The notes beneath the pieces were generated by a model, which saw nothing but the letters and a program-made list of their open reading frames with translations, was not told where the DNA came from and did no database searches. DNA of 64,000 nt from positions 67,653,501 through 67,717,500 of the forward strand of contig OY856411.1 in NCBI GenBank assembly GCA_963693085.1, in the 5' to 3' direction. The translations under genes and the position numbers were made by a program. This DNA is from Alisma plantago-aquatica. Taxonomy: Eukaryota; Streptophyta; Magnoliopsida; Alismatales; Alismataceae. The first letter of the stretch is position 1; the number at the start of each line of letters is the position of its first letter. Positions 24,116 to 36,872 of the stretch are shown piece by piece.

Positions 24116-26396
24116 GAAGGTTGAAGGTGTGAAATCTATTAAAGACTTTTAAGGATAAGTTTGCTTAATGCCTTGAGGGCTTAAATGGTTTAATAGTTGT
24201 TCAACCTAAACCCTAATGGTACCAAGAGACCTTAGGAGTCAAGTGGTTAGTAAATTAACCCATGATGATGATCAATGTGTAATTTACCATAATACCCTTG
24301 AAAGGTTCAATTGAGTGAAACCTTGTTTTAATCAAACCCTAATCACTCATTAGTGGTGATTTGGTCTATGTTAATCAAAGGGGACTTAACCCAACTTGAT
24401 CTAGATTGGTGTTATCACCATCTAGAAATATGAGGAGAGAGAAAGTATCTTAAGAGAGAGAAAGTACCCTTTTATGATGGAAACTCAAGAAAAGTACCTT
24501 CAACACACATGAATATGCATGATTAGAGTATGATCCACCTATGTGAGATCATAGAAACCCTAATCATGATAATTGATGAATCTTAGACTAATCTGAGAGC
24601 ATCAATGATGATGATACTCATACATGATGATGTTATGAGTTCAATTCACCATAATGTGAATAGTAAACCCTAATTCAAGGGTGATGACATGCAATATGAG
24701 TAAGTAACCTCTAATTAATGATAATCAGAGAACTTAGCTCTTATGATAAAGAGTGGAAAGTATATGCTTGTTTGATTTACCTTTATCAGTTGAATTAACC
24801 ATGCAGGTTCTGATATTAAGGTGATCATATCCAGGTATGGATGATGATATTATATTCATTGAAAGCATGATTGTTAGCTTTATGAATAGTGAAATATCTT
24901 GTTTCCTTGACAATGGCATTCTATGTTATAATGGGCTGTAAGAGCCATGAATACCATGAAGGTCATGCTTTAGAGATGACTTGTGATGAGTATACTGAGA
25001 AATGATGATTGATGTGAGTTAGGTTTGCTACATTTAGTATTCTACTTTCATAGTTGTTATGACTACTATTATTGTTTGAAGTACAATGTATGATGTAAAA
25101 GAATACTGAATGCACCTAACTAATCAAATATAATGTAGAGCCCTGATCATAGATCCATCATTGTCAGAGACTAAATGATGGTGAAACAGGTTTTCCCAAG
25201 GGAACTCTTGGATCACATACTTTTGAGTATGTGGGGGAAATGGATGCGTAAATCCTTACATCATAGTGTAGGAATTGATACAGTCAATCCTTCACTACAA
25301 AACCAGATGATGAGATGTATCATAAATCTCCCAAAGAAAACACAAACACCGTATCGGTGAGAGATAAACAAGAAATCTTTCGATGACGAAGAGAGTACAG
25401 AACGCCACTGTAACTCTAAAATAGCGAAGGACCAGTTTACCCTGGTGAGCTATAACAAAAGACGTCCTGCCAGATGTCTAGCAAACAATCCTCTAACTGA
25501 CTGAGGATGATGAGGTCATAAGAATCTGGCTCTTTTAATGACCTATGTATGATACTGATGTGACTTCTCAGCGATCAGTTGGAGTATGAGTGGTATGCCT
25601 CATCTCCACAGGGCATAATAATGTTTGTAAAACATAAAAAACTATGTAGTATATCTGTCACGCCCCAATCTCACATTAACCACAAACCACGAGATTAGGA
25701 CGCGACAGGATGGGATTTACACAAAGCCAACCACTCTTTACTTTTTGAAACATTTTAAAGAGATTGAAAAGATCATCTGATTATGCTGTAAAATGAAACT
25801 AAACAAACTGCAAAAGCATCTTTATTAAATTGACTAGCAATATAAACAGAGTCTACAACATATTACTTTGTTTGATATAAAATAAAGCATAACAGTTAAT
25901 TTACATCTTATACACATTCTCTCTCTCTCTCACACACACCTTGTCCCAAAGATCGAGGGGAAAGGACTAAGAGACCTCTAATTACTAACTATGTATACCT
26001 TCTACAGACAAAGCGATAGGATGAAAGGATCCTTCAGATTTCCTGCTGCTGATGTTAACCTGAAAATGTTTTGAGTAGAGGTATGAGCCTACTCGCTCAG
26101 TGAATAGTATTTCACTTAGCTATCACTAAACAACTCATCAGGCTTATAAATTTAAATTTAACATAAATGAAGAACTAAACAAGGCAGTTCTAATAACATA
26201 ACAAATTTACAGAATATAATCACATTTCCAAGCATCAACAGGTAATTCAGATAAATGAACAGTTATATAAATTTACTGTGAACCTACTTGATTATTTATT
26301 CATTTTATTATTATGCCCTAAATATATGCAGTGTACTCTACATATAAAGATCCACAGCAAATTCATGCTACGGTCCCACCGTACAAGACTTAGCGA

Positions 26397-26760
26397 CACA
26401 CCCGGGAAATGCTAAGTCTGACTGCCGTCCTGGTCTGCGTCAGGACTCTCAGGCTCACACGGCCTCACTGCACTCTCAAAGAGTGTACTCTAGACTCCTC
26501 CTCTAACCTGAGCACACAGGCGGAGAGTCTGGGTTACCACTGTGACACACGCACAGATTATTGTTGAATAACCCCTATTTACTCCAGTGCCACCGTGACA
26601 CACGCACAGATTATTGTTGAACACTGCCTCTCTGTCCTCGTGCCACCGTGACACACACACGGATTATTGTTGAACACGAGTCACCGACCATCTAGACACA
26701 CGCTAGGTAGGTCGTTTCACCCCTAAGGCACAGACCTCCAAAAGGGGTTCTACGGTGTCA
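26397..26760. repeat. Short GC-rich direct repeats inside C
   Basis: The string CCACNGTGACACACGCACAG followed by ATTATTGTTGAA occurs three times (near 26537, 26590 and 26643), at a spacing of about 53 bp. The rest of this GC-rich block is unrecognised. Confidence 0.7.
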
Positions 26761-27513
26761 GGGCATCTAAGTCTAATAATTAATTAACAGATAAACAATT
26801 TAAACAGGAATATCACATTTCATGCATATTGCACAATATAAATATCACATGAAGCAAATATATATCCTTTATCATTATTAAACATGTTTCAGAATCATTT
26901 ATCCACTTTCGATGCTAAACATCTATTTTTAAATCAGCAAATACATTGCATGTATAATACAGGAAATTTCATCATTTTCACTAAGCATATTAGGTATTTC
27001 AAGTTCCAATGAAACTAACATACTCTATTGTATGTACTACACTGTTTAGAAGTTATACTAACTAATACAGAAGCAATTTAACATTTAAATTGAGTTAAAT
27101 AATGATTACTGAATGAACTACTACTCACATTGATTTGGTCTATCCGGATTCGTCCGGAACTACGTCCAAGGCCAGTTTTCGGGTGATTTTTGAGTCTTCT
27201 TCTATCTTGGACTTTTCCAGTTCATGTTGCACCAGAACCACATTCTCCATTTCAATTCTGACAACCACCCTCTTGACTGCAACCTGGTGCGGCATCTCGG
27301 AGGTGTTGAGGAGGATGAAGACGCTGATGAGGAGGAAGATCCACCAGAGAGCACAGCAGTCCATGTCTCCTGTCCTGCCCTCAGCCCTTCACCAATTTTC
27401 TTTAGTAGCTTGAGGTTGTGGTAGACGCCCAAATCAATACCGATTTCTCCATTGTCATTCTCTTCGTTAGCATTATCAGCCGAAGGCATCATAACATTTG
27501 CATTGACAGGCAC

Positions 27514-27881
27514 CAACCTGGCATGGATCAACAGTTATGCGCCGTCATCCTGTTTGATGGATCAGATGTGAAGCCACCTTATAGAAACCAATTCCCATCC
27601 TACCGCTAGTATTATCTACAGGATGGGGGAGATCATTTGCAACCGAACGCAGCTTACTTCGTCACCGGCAAGCAGTTCGACAATGAGCGTCGCATAAGGT
27701 TGGGCGACAGAATCGATCTGTCCAGCTCCCTCTAAAAATTCCAATGCTTTGAATCAACCATCTCGGTGCTCTCTTACTGGGCGATGGAGAAACATGACCG
27801 TAAGGAGAAGAACCTGTCAGAATTGCTGTCCAACTTCGCCGTCTCCATGCCCTCGAGTCTCCCCTACAGGGGGAAGTACTG
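27514..27881 (+). pseudogene. Coding-like fragment inside C, unrecognised
   Basis: One plus-strand frame stays open over about 120 codons except for two stops (27607-27609 and 27733-27735) and ends at a TGA near 27880. Its composition is protein-like rather than low-complexity: segments include FDGSDVKPPYRNQFPSY, AAYFVTGKQFDNERRI, and WAMEKHDRKEKNLSELL. It is more GC-rich than B's LTR around it. I do not recognise the family. It may be a captured host gene fragment or the remains of another element. The minus strand just upstream is also open with acidic and Ser-rich stretches, so strand and extent are uncertain. Confidence 0.35.
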
Positions 27882-29042
27882 ATGCTCCGGTTCCGATCCT
27901 CCCTTCACCTCCACAGCCCGGCTCTCTGCTCCCTTGACCTTCTTTAGCCAATTAACAACACCCCTCTTCTTTTAACACGGACTCGTCCAGCCGCTGCTTC
28001 ACGCAGGTGCCAGTGCAACTAGGTAGGGGCGCCCTTTCTAGATGATCACTGGTTGGGATCGCAGGTGCTTGATTGGACCTCATGATTGAGGTCAAGGCGG
28101 TCGTCTGGTGGTGCTGCACGTGTCTGAAGGATCCTTGGTCAGTGCCGCAGCTGCTGAGCGGCTGCTGTTGGCTGCAGTGCTAGGGGCGCCGCCCTAGCAG
28201 GTCAGTTGTAGGTGTGGCGCTTCTAGGGCGTGGAGGTGTGAGGAAGGGGAGGAAGAAGAAGAGAGGAAGGAAGGGGGAGGGTAGAGGGCTCCATGGATCG
28301 GGCTTGAGCTCTAGAGATCGCCCCGATTTCTCCTCTGCTTTGCAGACGATTGAGCGCAGCTCTGCGCCTAATACAGTCGGTCTGTTGGATTGGGGGAAAG
28401 AAGGAGATAAGGAAGAAAATGGAAAAGGTAAAGTTAATATAGCCAAAAAAAATGGATAAATTGCAGCCAAGGTCCAAAGAACTAGAAAATGGGATAAATA
28501 TTGCCTCGATTGACCAATTTGAGTGATCTCTCTTGCAAACTTTCAAGCGCGAGATTCTCTACACCCTTAGTGCACGAAATCATGCTAATTGGACTGTCTC
28601 ACCTGACCAAAGCACTAAATGCATCAGTGAGTACTTAATCCAACTTAATTAACCTAACGATCATCATTGCTATTATCATTAATTAACTCATATGAGTAAA
28701 TCTCAACTATTGATTCATGACTTAGTTTATCTTAATCAACCATGATATTTAATAATATACTCAACACTAATCAAGGTGTTTCATGCTAATTGAGGTATTT
28801 ACTGGTTAACCTCAATGTGGGTCATAACAATATCTGCTTAGGTTTATCTACGAGGAAGAATGTTTGTTGCTACATTGTTTACCTTAATGATCTGTTCAGA
28901 CATTTTGTATACATGTCCTTTATATGCTTTAAAGACATGACTGCCTAAGTAGAAGTTGTTTCACTTGTTTTTAAACCTGCTGTTGTAGGATTTATATTAT
29001 CTTGTCTATGATATTCCTTAAATGTTATAATAAAGCTTCTGG

Positions 29043-29179
29043 CGGAGAGTTATAACTCTCGCTGGGACAATTATGTAAAATTGTCTCACCCCGTAGACTT
29101 CAACTTTTTAGGTGGACGTCGAGGACGGAGGAACAGGTCTACAGGTGACCAATCCCAACAGCAGCAGCACCAGGAGTAG
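29043..29179 (+). promoter_or_regulatory. Two-hairpin block and Gly/Arg-Gln frame, B 5' LTR
   Basis: GAGAGTTATAACTCTC and CAATTATGTAAAATTG can each form a hairpin, followed by GTCTCACCCC and TTTTTAGGTGGACG. After the AG, a 22-codon frame (29111-29179) is Gly/Arg-rich, then Gln-rich (four Gln, His, Gln, Glu), and stops at TAG. The 3' LTR copy is at 38620-38756. Confidence 0.55.
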
Positions 29180-29505
29180 TGATTAATCTCAGGTGGAGAT
29201 TCAGCCTGCCAAGTGTTGTAGTTAGAGTCTGTCCTATGTGTCCTCTGTACACTCAGGTCTTGGAGTCTTTTGGTTGTGAATTCTTGAGATTTTGTATCTT
29301 GTTGTATATAATTACTCAAGAAGTAATTTGACAGAGATGTATACAGTTTAAATCCTTTTTCAATGGAAAAGGTTTGTGGTTTCAAGCTCTTGTCTTGAAA
29401 AGTTTTAATTTCCCGTGATTTTTGTCTTCCGCTGTTTATCGATTGCTTCCGTTAAGTTTAATTCGTGATTATATTGTGGTTTGGAGATTGGAGCCCACAA
29501 TTAAG

Positions 29506-29517
29506 TGGTATCAGAGC
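29506..29517 (+). other. Primer binding site of B (initiator tRNA-Met)
   Basis: TGGTATCAGAGC starts 6 bp after the LTR end at 29499 and is complementary to the initiator methionine tRNA 3' end. Confidence 0.9.
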
Positions 29518-29631
29518 TCTAGGTTCGTCGAGTCTACAGAGGCATAGGACTTAGGAAGTCGAGTCTACCTTTAGTATTCCTTCCTTATCTAATAGAATCT
29601 TCTGCTCCTCAGGAGAAGAAGATACACAAGA

Positions 29632-32600
29632 ATGTCAGAGCCACATGAAGAGCACGTGGCAGAGAGTAGCATAGCTGCACCACAAGGCGGTGCAAGAGTA
29701 CCAGAAATAAAACAACCCATACCTGAGCAACCCAGGGAGCCACCCCAGTTCGACCCAGCCGACATGGGTAACCCAGCAGTTCAGACAATGTTCGGGCAGT
29801 TTATGACTGCCATGACACACATAACCGACAGGATGCCCATGCCTGCACCCAGGGCACATGTTCAACCAGAAGGTCAAGGTATCAGGAAGACGTTTGAGCG
29901 ACTACGTCATGTCGGAGCTACCGAGTACTTTGGGACTGCCGACCCCACAGATGCTGATCTGTGGTTGACAGAGCTGGAGAAGGCTTTTAGGATTCTCAAT
30001 ATCCCTGAAGTTGAGAAGGTCAGACATGCAGTCTATCTTCTCAAAGGAAGCGCTGGTCATTGGAGGACAATGGAAGAGCAGAAGAGACCTGGAATGGAGA
30101 TCTTGTGGGAAGACTTTCGGCGGGAATTCGTGCATAGATATTTCCCAAAGACCTTCCTAGACGAGAAGATCTCTCAATTTGAGAGATCGGGGCAGGGTAT
30201 GATGAACATTAGCGAGTATGAAGCTAAGTTCATGGAGTTGTTGCAGTTTTGTCCGCACATGGCTGCCACAGAAGAAGAAAGAATCAGGAGATTCGAGAAG
30301 GGTTTGAATGCTGACATGACTACCCCGGTATCTGCCTTAGAAAACCGAGAGAGATTCTCTACCTTCGTTGAGTAAGTCCGAAGGATAGAGAGATCTGTGG
30401 TTGAGAAAAGGCAAACTCAGAAAAGATATCCACAGTTCCAGGGTTCTTCATCTAGGGACTTTAAGAAGCCTAGATCCTCTGCACCTTACCCTCCACCACC
30501 TAGATTTAGTTCTCAGACTCAGTGGTCTCCAAGTAGAGGTAGAGGACGAGGACAACCGCCTCGGGAGACTCAGAGTTCTGCATCAGTGTCAGTGACTGGA
30601 CCACCAAGACCACAACAACAGGAGAGAAGCTGCTACAACTGTGGTAAGGTGGGACATTTGATGAAGGACTGTCGATCTAAGCATGTTAGTGTGACACAGC
30701 CTCCGAGACAAGGTCAACAGGGATCACAGAGAGGGCAATCTCGAGGACCAGCTCGAGGACGCGGGCAAGCATCTCAAGCTGGATCATCAACACCACCTCA
30801 ACAACAGGCTACAGCGAGGTTCTATGCTATGAACCCACCAGAAGCAGTGGTCAATCCACAAGTGGTGACAGGTCAGATGGAACTTCTATATTCTGATATG
30901 TCTAAATCTTGTGTAATATCTTTTCTGATTGATCCGGGTGCTACGCACTCTTTCATCACTCGAAGAGTTATTCGCAACTGCAATATGACGGTTAGTCATA
31001 GGGCAGATAGTTTGCTGTTGGAGACTCCGTTGAGTGGGTCTGCCGTTCTGCAGGAAGTATGCTCTCCCTGCATCCTCTTCTTTTCTAAGCATCGCATTCA
31101 AGTGGACCTTATACCGCTTGATATGCAAGGATTTGATGTAATCCTAGGGATGGATACCTTGGAAAGGTATCGAGTTGTCTTGGATTGTGAGTCCAAGTTG
31201 GCAGTGTTTGCTGATGAAAGCAACACATGGATCTTTCAAGGAGAAAGAAAGATTCTGCCCACCTGTCTTGTATCAACTATAGTTTCTGATAAGCTGATGA
31301 GGCAAGGATGTTATGCATTCTTAGCCCATGTGGTAGATGTTACCAAGGAGAGTCCCAATCCTACTGAAGTTCCTATAGTCAGGGAATTCGAGGATGTGTT
31401 TCCTGAAGAACTTCCTGGTATACCACCACCTCGGGAGATTGATTTTGAAATCAATTTGGTCCCAGATACGAAACCTATAGCCCAGACTCCTTATAGGATG
31501 GCGCCTGCCGAGATGGCAGAACTCAAGAAACAGCTTCAAGAGTTACTTGAGAAGGGTTTCATTCGACCGAGTACCTCACCTTGGGGTGCTCCGGTCTTGT
31601 TTGTTAAAAAGAAAGATGGGTCAATGTGATTGTGCATTGACTATAGACAACTTAATAAAGTAACAATAAAGAACAAGTACCCGTTGCCTAGGATTGATGA
31701 TCTTTTTGACCAGTTGCGTGGTGCAACGGTCTTCTCCAAGATAGACTTAAGGTCTGGATATCATCAACTCCGCATTAAGGACAGTGACATATCCAAGTCA
31801 GCCTTTAGGACAAGATATGGTCACTATGAGTTCACGGTTATGTCGTTTGGACTAACCAATGCACCAGCTGCATTCATGGAACTCATGAATAGAGTCTTTC
31901 GACCCTTCCTTGATCGGTGTGTTGTCGTCTTCATATATGACATACTGATTTATAGTAAGGATGCTCAGCAGCATCAACAACATCTTCGCCAAACTTTGAC
32001 TTTGCTAAGAGAACATAAGCTTTATGCAAAGTTTAGCAAGTGTGAGTTTTGGTTACCTGAAGTGTCTTTTCTTGGGGATGTGATATCTGCCTCGGGAATT
32101 CGTGTTGACCCTGCAAAGGTGGAATCTGTTCTACAGTGGGAACAACCAAAGACACCGACGGAGATTAGAAGTTTCTTGGGGTTAGCTGGTTACTATCGAA
32201 GGTTTATTAAGAATTTCAGCTCTATAGCCTTACCTTTGACCAAGTTAACCCGGAAAGATGTTCCTTTTGCCTGGAGTGATAAGTGTCAACAGTCCTTTCA
32301 GCTGTTGAAGGAGAGGTTGACAAGTGCACCTGTGCTTGTGCTACCTGAGCCAGGAAAAGGATATGTAGTCTTCTGTGATGCCTCCAAGAATGGACTTGGA
32401 TGTGTGTCGATGCAGGATAAACAAGTGATTTCTTTTGCTTCCCGACAGCTTAAGAAACACGAGGAGAATTATCCGACACACGATCTAGAGTTAGCTGCTG
32501 TGGTTCATGCCTTGAAGATCTGGAGACATTATCTCTACGGAGAAACCTTCCAGATTTTCACAGACCACAAGAACCTTAAGTATATCTTCTCTCAGCATGA

Positions 32601-34284
32601 GCTTAACATGAGGCAACGTCGCTGGATGGAGTTAATCAAGGACTACGACTGTACTATTGATTACCATCTGAGCAAGGCCAATGTGGTTGCAGATGCTTTG
32701 AGTAGGAAATCAGCAACATCAACCATGGATAGAGCACAACTAAGTTCCTTAGTATGCTCTAGGAGAGATATGCTTATCTCTTTGAGGCAAGACAATGTGC
32801 AGTTGAAGGTGTCATTGTTAGTCGGTTTGTTAGCTGAGATGCAGATTAAACCTACTCTAAGAGAGCAGATAAAGGAGGCACAACAAGTAGATGCTGCAGT
32901 TCAGCAGATTAGATCTAAGTATAGTAGTGAGAAGCAAGAAGGTTTTCATGAGTCAGATGACCAAGTGGCATGCTATCATGGGAGGATGATAGTACCAGAT
33001 GTAGATAACCTGAGGAAGTTAGTTCTGGAGGAAGCTCATTCTTCTATGTATGCTATGCATCCGGGGAGCACCAAAATGTATCGAAACTTGAAAGATATGT
33101 ATTGGTGGCCTGGGATGAAGAAGGATGTAGCTGAGTTTGTTCTGAGGTGTCTTGTGTGTCAGCAGGTCAAGGCTGAACACCAGAAACCTGCAGGAACAAT
33201 GCAACCCTTACCCATACCACAGTGGAAGTGGGACCATGTGACCATGGACTTTGTTGTTGGCCTACCCAGGACAAACAAAGGACATGATTCCATTTGGGTA
33301 ATTGTTGATAGGTTGACAAAGACAACACATTTCTTACCTGTCAAAACAACCTATTCTGCTGAAAGGTTATCCCAGTTATATGTGCAAGAGATAGTACGTT
33401 TGCACGGAGTTCCTGTCACAATAGTTTCTGACAGAGCTCCCCAGTTTACAAGTCGCTTTTGGGAGCAGTTACACAGAGCCCTAGGCACCAAGTTAAGGTT
33501 TAGTACATCCTTTCACCCACAGACTGATGGACAGTCAGAAAGGACTATACAAACCTTGGAAGACCTATTGAGAGCATGTGTTCTCCAGTTTACCGGGAGT
33601 TGGGATCTAGATCTGAACTTGATAGAGTTTGCCTATAACAATAGCTATCAGCATAGCATTGATATGGCACCCTATGAAGCTTTGTATGGTAGACTTTGTA
33701 GATCACCCTTGTGTTGGTATGAGACTGGTGAGCACCAGTTGTTAGGTCCTGATCTTGTGCAACAAACCACATAGAAGATTAAAGTTATACAACAACAGCT
33801 TAAGACTGCACATGATAGGCAGAAGTCGTATGCTGACAAACGTCGTAGACCCCTAGAGTTCCAGGTTGGAGACAGAGTGTATCTCAAGGTCTCACCTTGG
33901 AAAGGAGTCCTTCGTTTTGGAAGAAAAGGGAAGTTAGCTCCTAGATTTATGGGACCTTATCCAATTGTTGAAAGAGTTGGAAAGGTGGCCTATAGACTAG
34001 AGTTACCTCAGGAGTTGCAGAAGTTACACCCTGTGTTTCACATTTCCATGTTGAGGAAATGTCACCCCAACACCGAATCAGTTCTACAACCTATGGAAGT
34101 AGAATTGAATGAAGATATAACATATGAGGAGGGACCAGTGTCAATCCTAGATAACAAAACTAAAAAGTTTAAGAAGAAAGATATAAGCCTTGTGAAAGTC
34201 CTCTGGAATCATCGTGGTGTTGAAGAAGCCACTTGGGAACTAGAGGATGAGACGAGAAGGAAATACCCTGCTCTTTTCTCTTAA
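29632..34284 (+). pseudogene. Element B gag-pol polyprotein with three in-frame stops
   Basis: A single frame of about 1550 codons runs without frameshift from MSEPHEEH (29632) to KYPALFS (stop 34282-34284). Stops interrupt it at 30373 (TAA), 31627 (TGA) and 33772 (TAG). Domains are: retrotransposon gag (about residues 90-250); CCHC knuckle CYNCGKVGHLMKDC at about residue 334; protease DPGATHSF at about residue 434; RT starting around 590; RNase H (CDASKNG, HDLELAA, TDHKN, ADALSRK); integrase with an HPGSTK/CLVCQQ zinc motif and a D-D-E core (MDFV, SDRA, QSERT); and a chromodomain-like tail (KKDISLVKVLW...EEATWELE). The RT catalytic motif reads FIYD (31930-31941), so one essential Asp is replaced by Tyr. 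The RT would be inactive even with read-through. Confidence 0.95.
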
Positions 34285-34320
34285 ATACGTTTTATCGATT
34301 TCGGGGACGAAATCCTTGTG

Positions 34321-34335
34321 AAGCGGTGGATAATT
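34321..34335 (+). other. Polypurine tract of B, interrupted
   Basis: AAGCGGTGGA occupies the position of A's AAGGGGTGGA just before the 3' LTR. One internal G is C, breaking the purine run. Confidence 0.7.
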
Positions 34336-36003
34336 TGTAACATCCCTGACCTGGGTTATAACCTAACCCTAGAAGTTTTGCCTAAATATGTAATTATATA
34401 CTTGTGAACACTCCCTGGCATGTAATTAAGTTCCTCAGGAACATTTTCTTTTAATTTTGCTCCTTTTTATATAAAGTTGTAGCATTATTTTGTAATGCAG
34501 GGACCTATGTGCAAATTACCCATTTAGAGGGGTTAACTTGCAATATTCACAGGTTAAGATGTTCCTCTGATGTTGAGACATCATGAGGATGTTTATGATA
34601 AAGTTTGAGGGATTTCCCAAGCTTGAGCACCAAGGTGCAGCTGTGGAAGTAATCCCTATGATTGAAAACCCTAAATTGGGGTAAAGTGCAATTTACCCAA
34701 TTTGAGGGGTGCAACTTGTAAAATACATCATCTAAAATATCTTGTAGGACTCTTGTCATCATTTAGATAAGAAATGATGAAGAGGTTACTTCTTTTGAAT
34801 AATCATATAATGAAAAACACCTTTGTGATTGAATAATCAGGGTGAAAGTACTATAGCCCTTTTATGTGTGTGCTTTAGTAATAGGTTGATCCTCTTTGCC
34901 TTCATTTCTTGACCTTAGAAGAAGGTTGTCCTTAGAAATAAGAAGAAGGGACGAGCAAAGAAGAAAGGAGGGACTTAGTTGAAAATAAGGAGAACCCATG
35001 TGTTTATGATGAAAATACACCCACGTATATAACCCTTTTTCCCCTCTTTACAAGGGAACACTTCTTTTGTTTCCTTCACTATTTTCCCTTGCGCAAACCG
35101 ACTAAGGAGAGCTCTGGAGCTCAGGAGGACGACCAAGGGAGTACAAGGTAGGTTTTGGATCATCTCTTTTGTTTAAACTCATGGATGAAACTCGAATTCA
35201 AGGTCAAATTCATGGCTAGCTTACTTAACTCTATCTTTCTAGCCATCTATTCTCAACTTTCCTTGGAAGATTCACCTTGGCCGACCTGTGGAGCTTCTTG
35301 GACGCCATTAAAGGCTTGGAGCTCAAGGAGCAAGCTTTAGGCGGGTTTTATAACTCTAAACCTATGCTTTGTTATATACATCTTTTCTATGCTTTTAGTT
35401 ACTAGTTCTTCTTCTTCCCTATCTTCCCTTGCTTCCTTGCAAGCAAAACCGTGAGGAACTGTTGCTGTTCTTGAGGAAGAAGATGGGGGCGTTATTTCCT
35501 ATGTTTATCCACGGTTTCCACTTTTCCATACGACCTCAACCAAGTTGCCCATACGGTTTGCAAACTGTTTGATGGGCAAACGGTTTCAAGGTCGTATGAA
35601 TGCATATGGTCTTAAGACCATATGGCTGCGTTGACCAAGTGTGGACCGTATACGTTTTCTGTCCACAATTATGTAGGCTAATCACTCCCAAAATTTGAGA
35701 GGTTAACTCCAAAGGAATCGTGAGATATAGGCAAAACAAGTAGCAAGTTTATTTGAATTTAGTTCTGATTTTCAATCTACTTAAAGTGTCTTTTTGGGTA
35801 AACGGTTTGAAAACCGTATAAGATGGTTGACCAAGCATTGACCGTATGATATTACTGTTCATAAATATGTTAATTAACAACTCTCCAAATTTTATGGACT
35901 AATTCCAAACGGATTGAGAGTTGAAGCCACTTCAACACCCTAACCCTAATTGGGTTGAAACTGCTGTTTTTAAGTATAGATCTTGTTGAGTTTTGGGTTG
36001 AAG

Positions 36004-36872
36004 GACCCAAACGGTCTCAAGACCGTTTGGGGGTTCCTCCAAACGGTCTCAAGACCGTTTGGGCACAACCCAAGACCGTATGGAGATCCAAGGTTGAGAT
36101 AATTTTATAGGTTGAGGGTCCAATTGCAAATAAGTTGATGAATTGATAAAAATGCTGATTTTAACCCTAATTGGAGTTCAACCCTAATCTAACCCACTTG
36201 GTTTTTGGTCAAACTTTGGGAAAACGGTCTCTAGACCGTATGGATGATGTCCATATGACCTCAAGACTGTTTGGGCCAAGTTTGAGCCCAATTGGAGATC
36301 AATTGAGGGGTTCAACTTCGATTTGATTCCACATTGTTGAAGTTGATGGTTGAACGTATATAGACCTTAATTGAACCAACTCCAACCCTAATTGGATATC
36401 AATAGGGGGTCAATTGAGTGACCAAGTGGTTAAGGCTAACCCTAATTGTCTCAATTGGTAAGTGGTTAACAATCTTAAGGCCAATTGATGGCTTCAACAT
36501 AGGAAACCCTAATTGAGTTTACCCTTTGAACCACCTTGGAGGTCTATACGATCTTGAGCTCTTTAGGTCATACGACTTCAAGACCGTATGGATCTATACG
36601 ACTTCAAGACCGTATGGATCTATATGACTTCAAGACCGTATGGATCTATATGACCTCAAACTGTATAAATCTATTCAACTTAAAGATCGTATAGGGTCAA
36701 TTGATCTCAAACCGTATAAGGTCATTCGACCTCAAACCGTATAGGGGTATTCGGTTTCAAACCGTATGACGTTATACGACCTCATGGTCGTATAAGGTTA
36801 TACGACCTCAAGGTCGAATGGGGGCATACGACCTCAAGGTCGAATGGGGGCATACGACCTCAAGGTCACATG
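36004..36872 (+). repeat. Near-palindrome array in B 3' LTR
   Basis: At 36006-36031 two perfect 12-bp arms, CCCAAACGGTCT and AGACCGTTTGGG, flank a CA spacer. The inner 20 bp (36009-36028) are identical to a 20-mer in D. A second nearly identical dyad follows at about 36040. A dense array of ATACGAC..CGTAT units occupies 36541-36872. Confidence 0.9.

Larger units (their letters stand above)
25656..28829 (-). mobile_element. Element C: probable solo LTR nested in B 5' LTR
   Basis: A 3174-bp insertion with TG...CA-type ends (TGTCACGCCCCAATC and GGGTCATAACA) is flanked by the exact 5-bp duplication ATATC (25651-25655 and 28830-28834). The empty site is visible in the 3' LTR of B at about 38406. 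No primer site, purine tract or RT was seen, so it reads as a solo LTR. Minus orientation is favoured because its reverse complement has GGGCATAATAAT, a weak two-hairpin-like block (26057-26117) and a terminal GGGGCGTGACA, in the same order as in the A and B LTRs. A small non-autonomous element is the alternative. Confidence 0.8.
21580..29499 (+). repeat. Element B 5' LTR, interrupted by element C
   Basis: LTR sequence runs 21580-25655 and resumes at 28835-29499. The uninterrupted counterpart is 34336-39076. Near-palindromes occur from about 22790, with a dense array at 23784-24115 (CATACGACCTCAAGGTCG-type units of about 25 bp). Confidence 0.93.
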
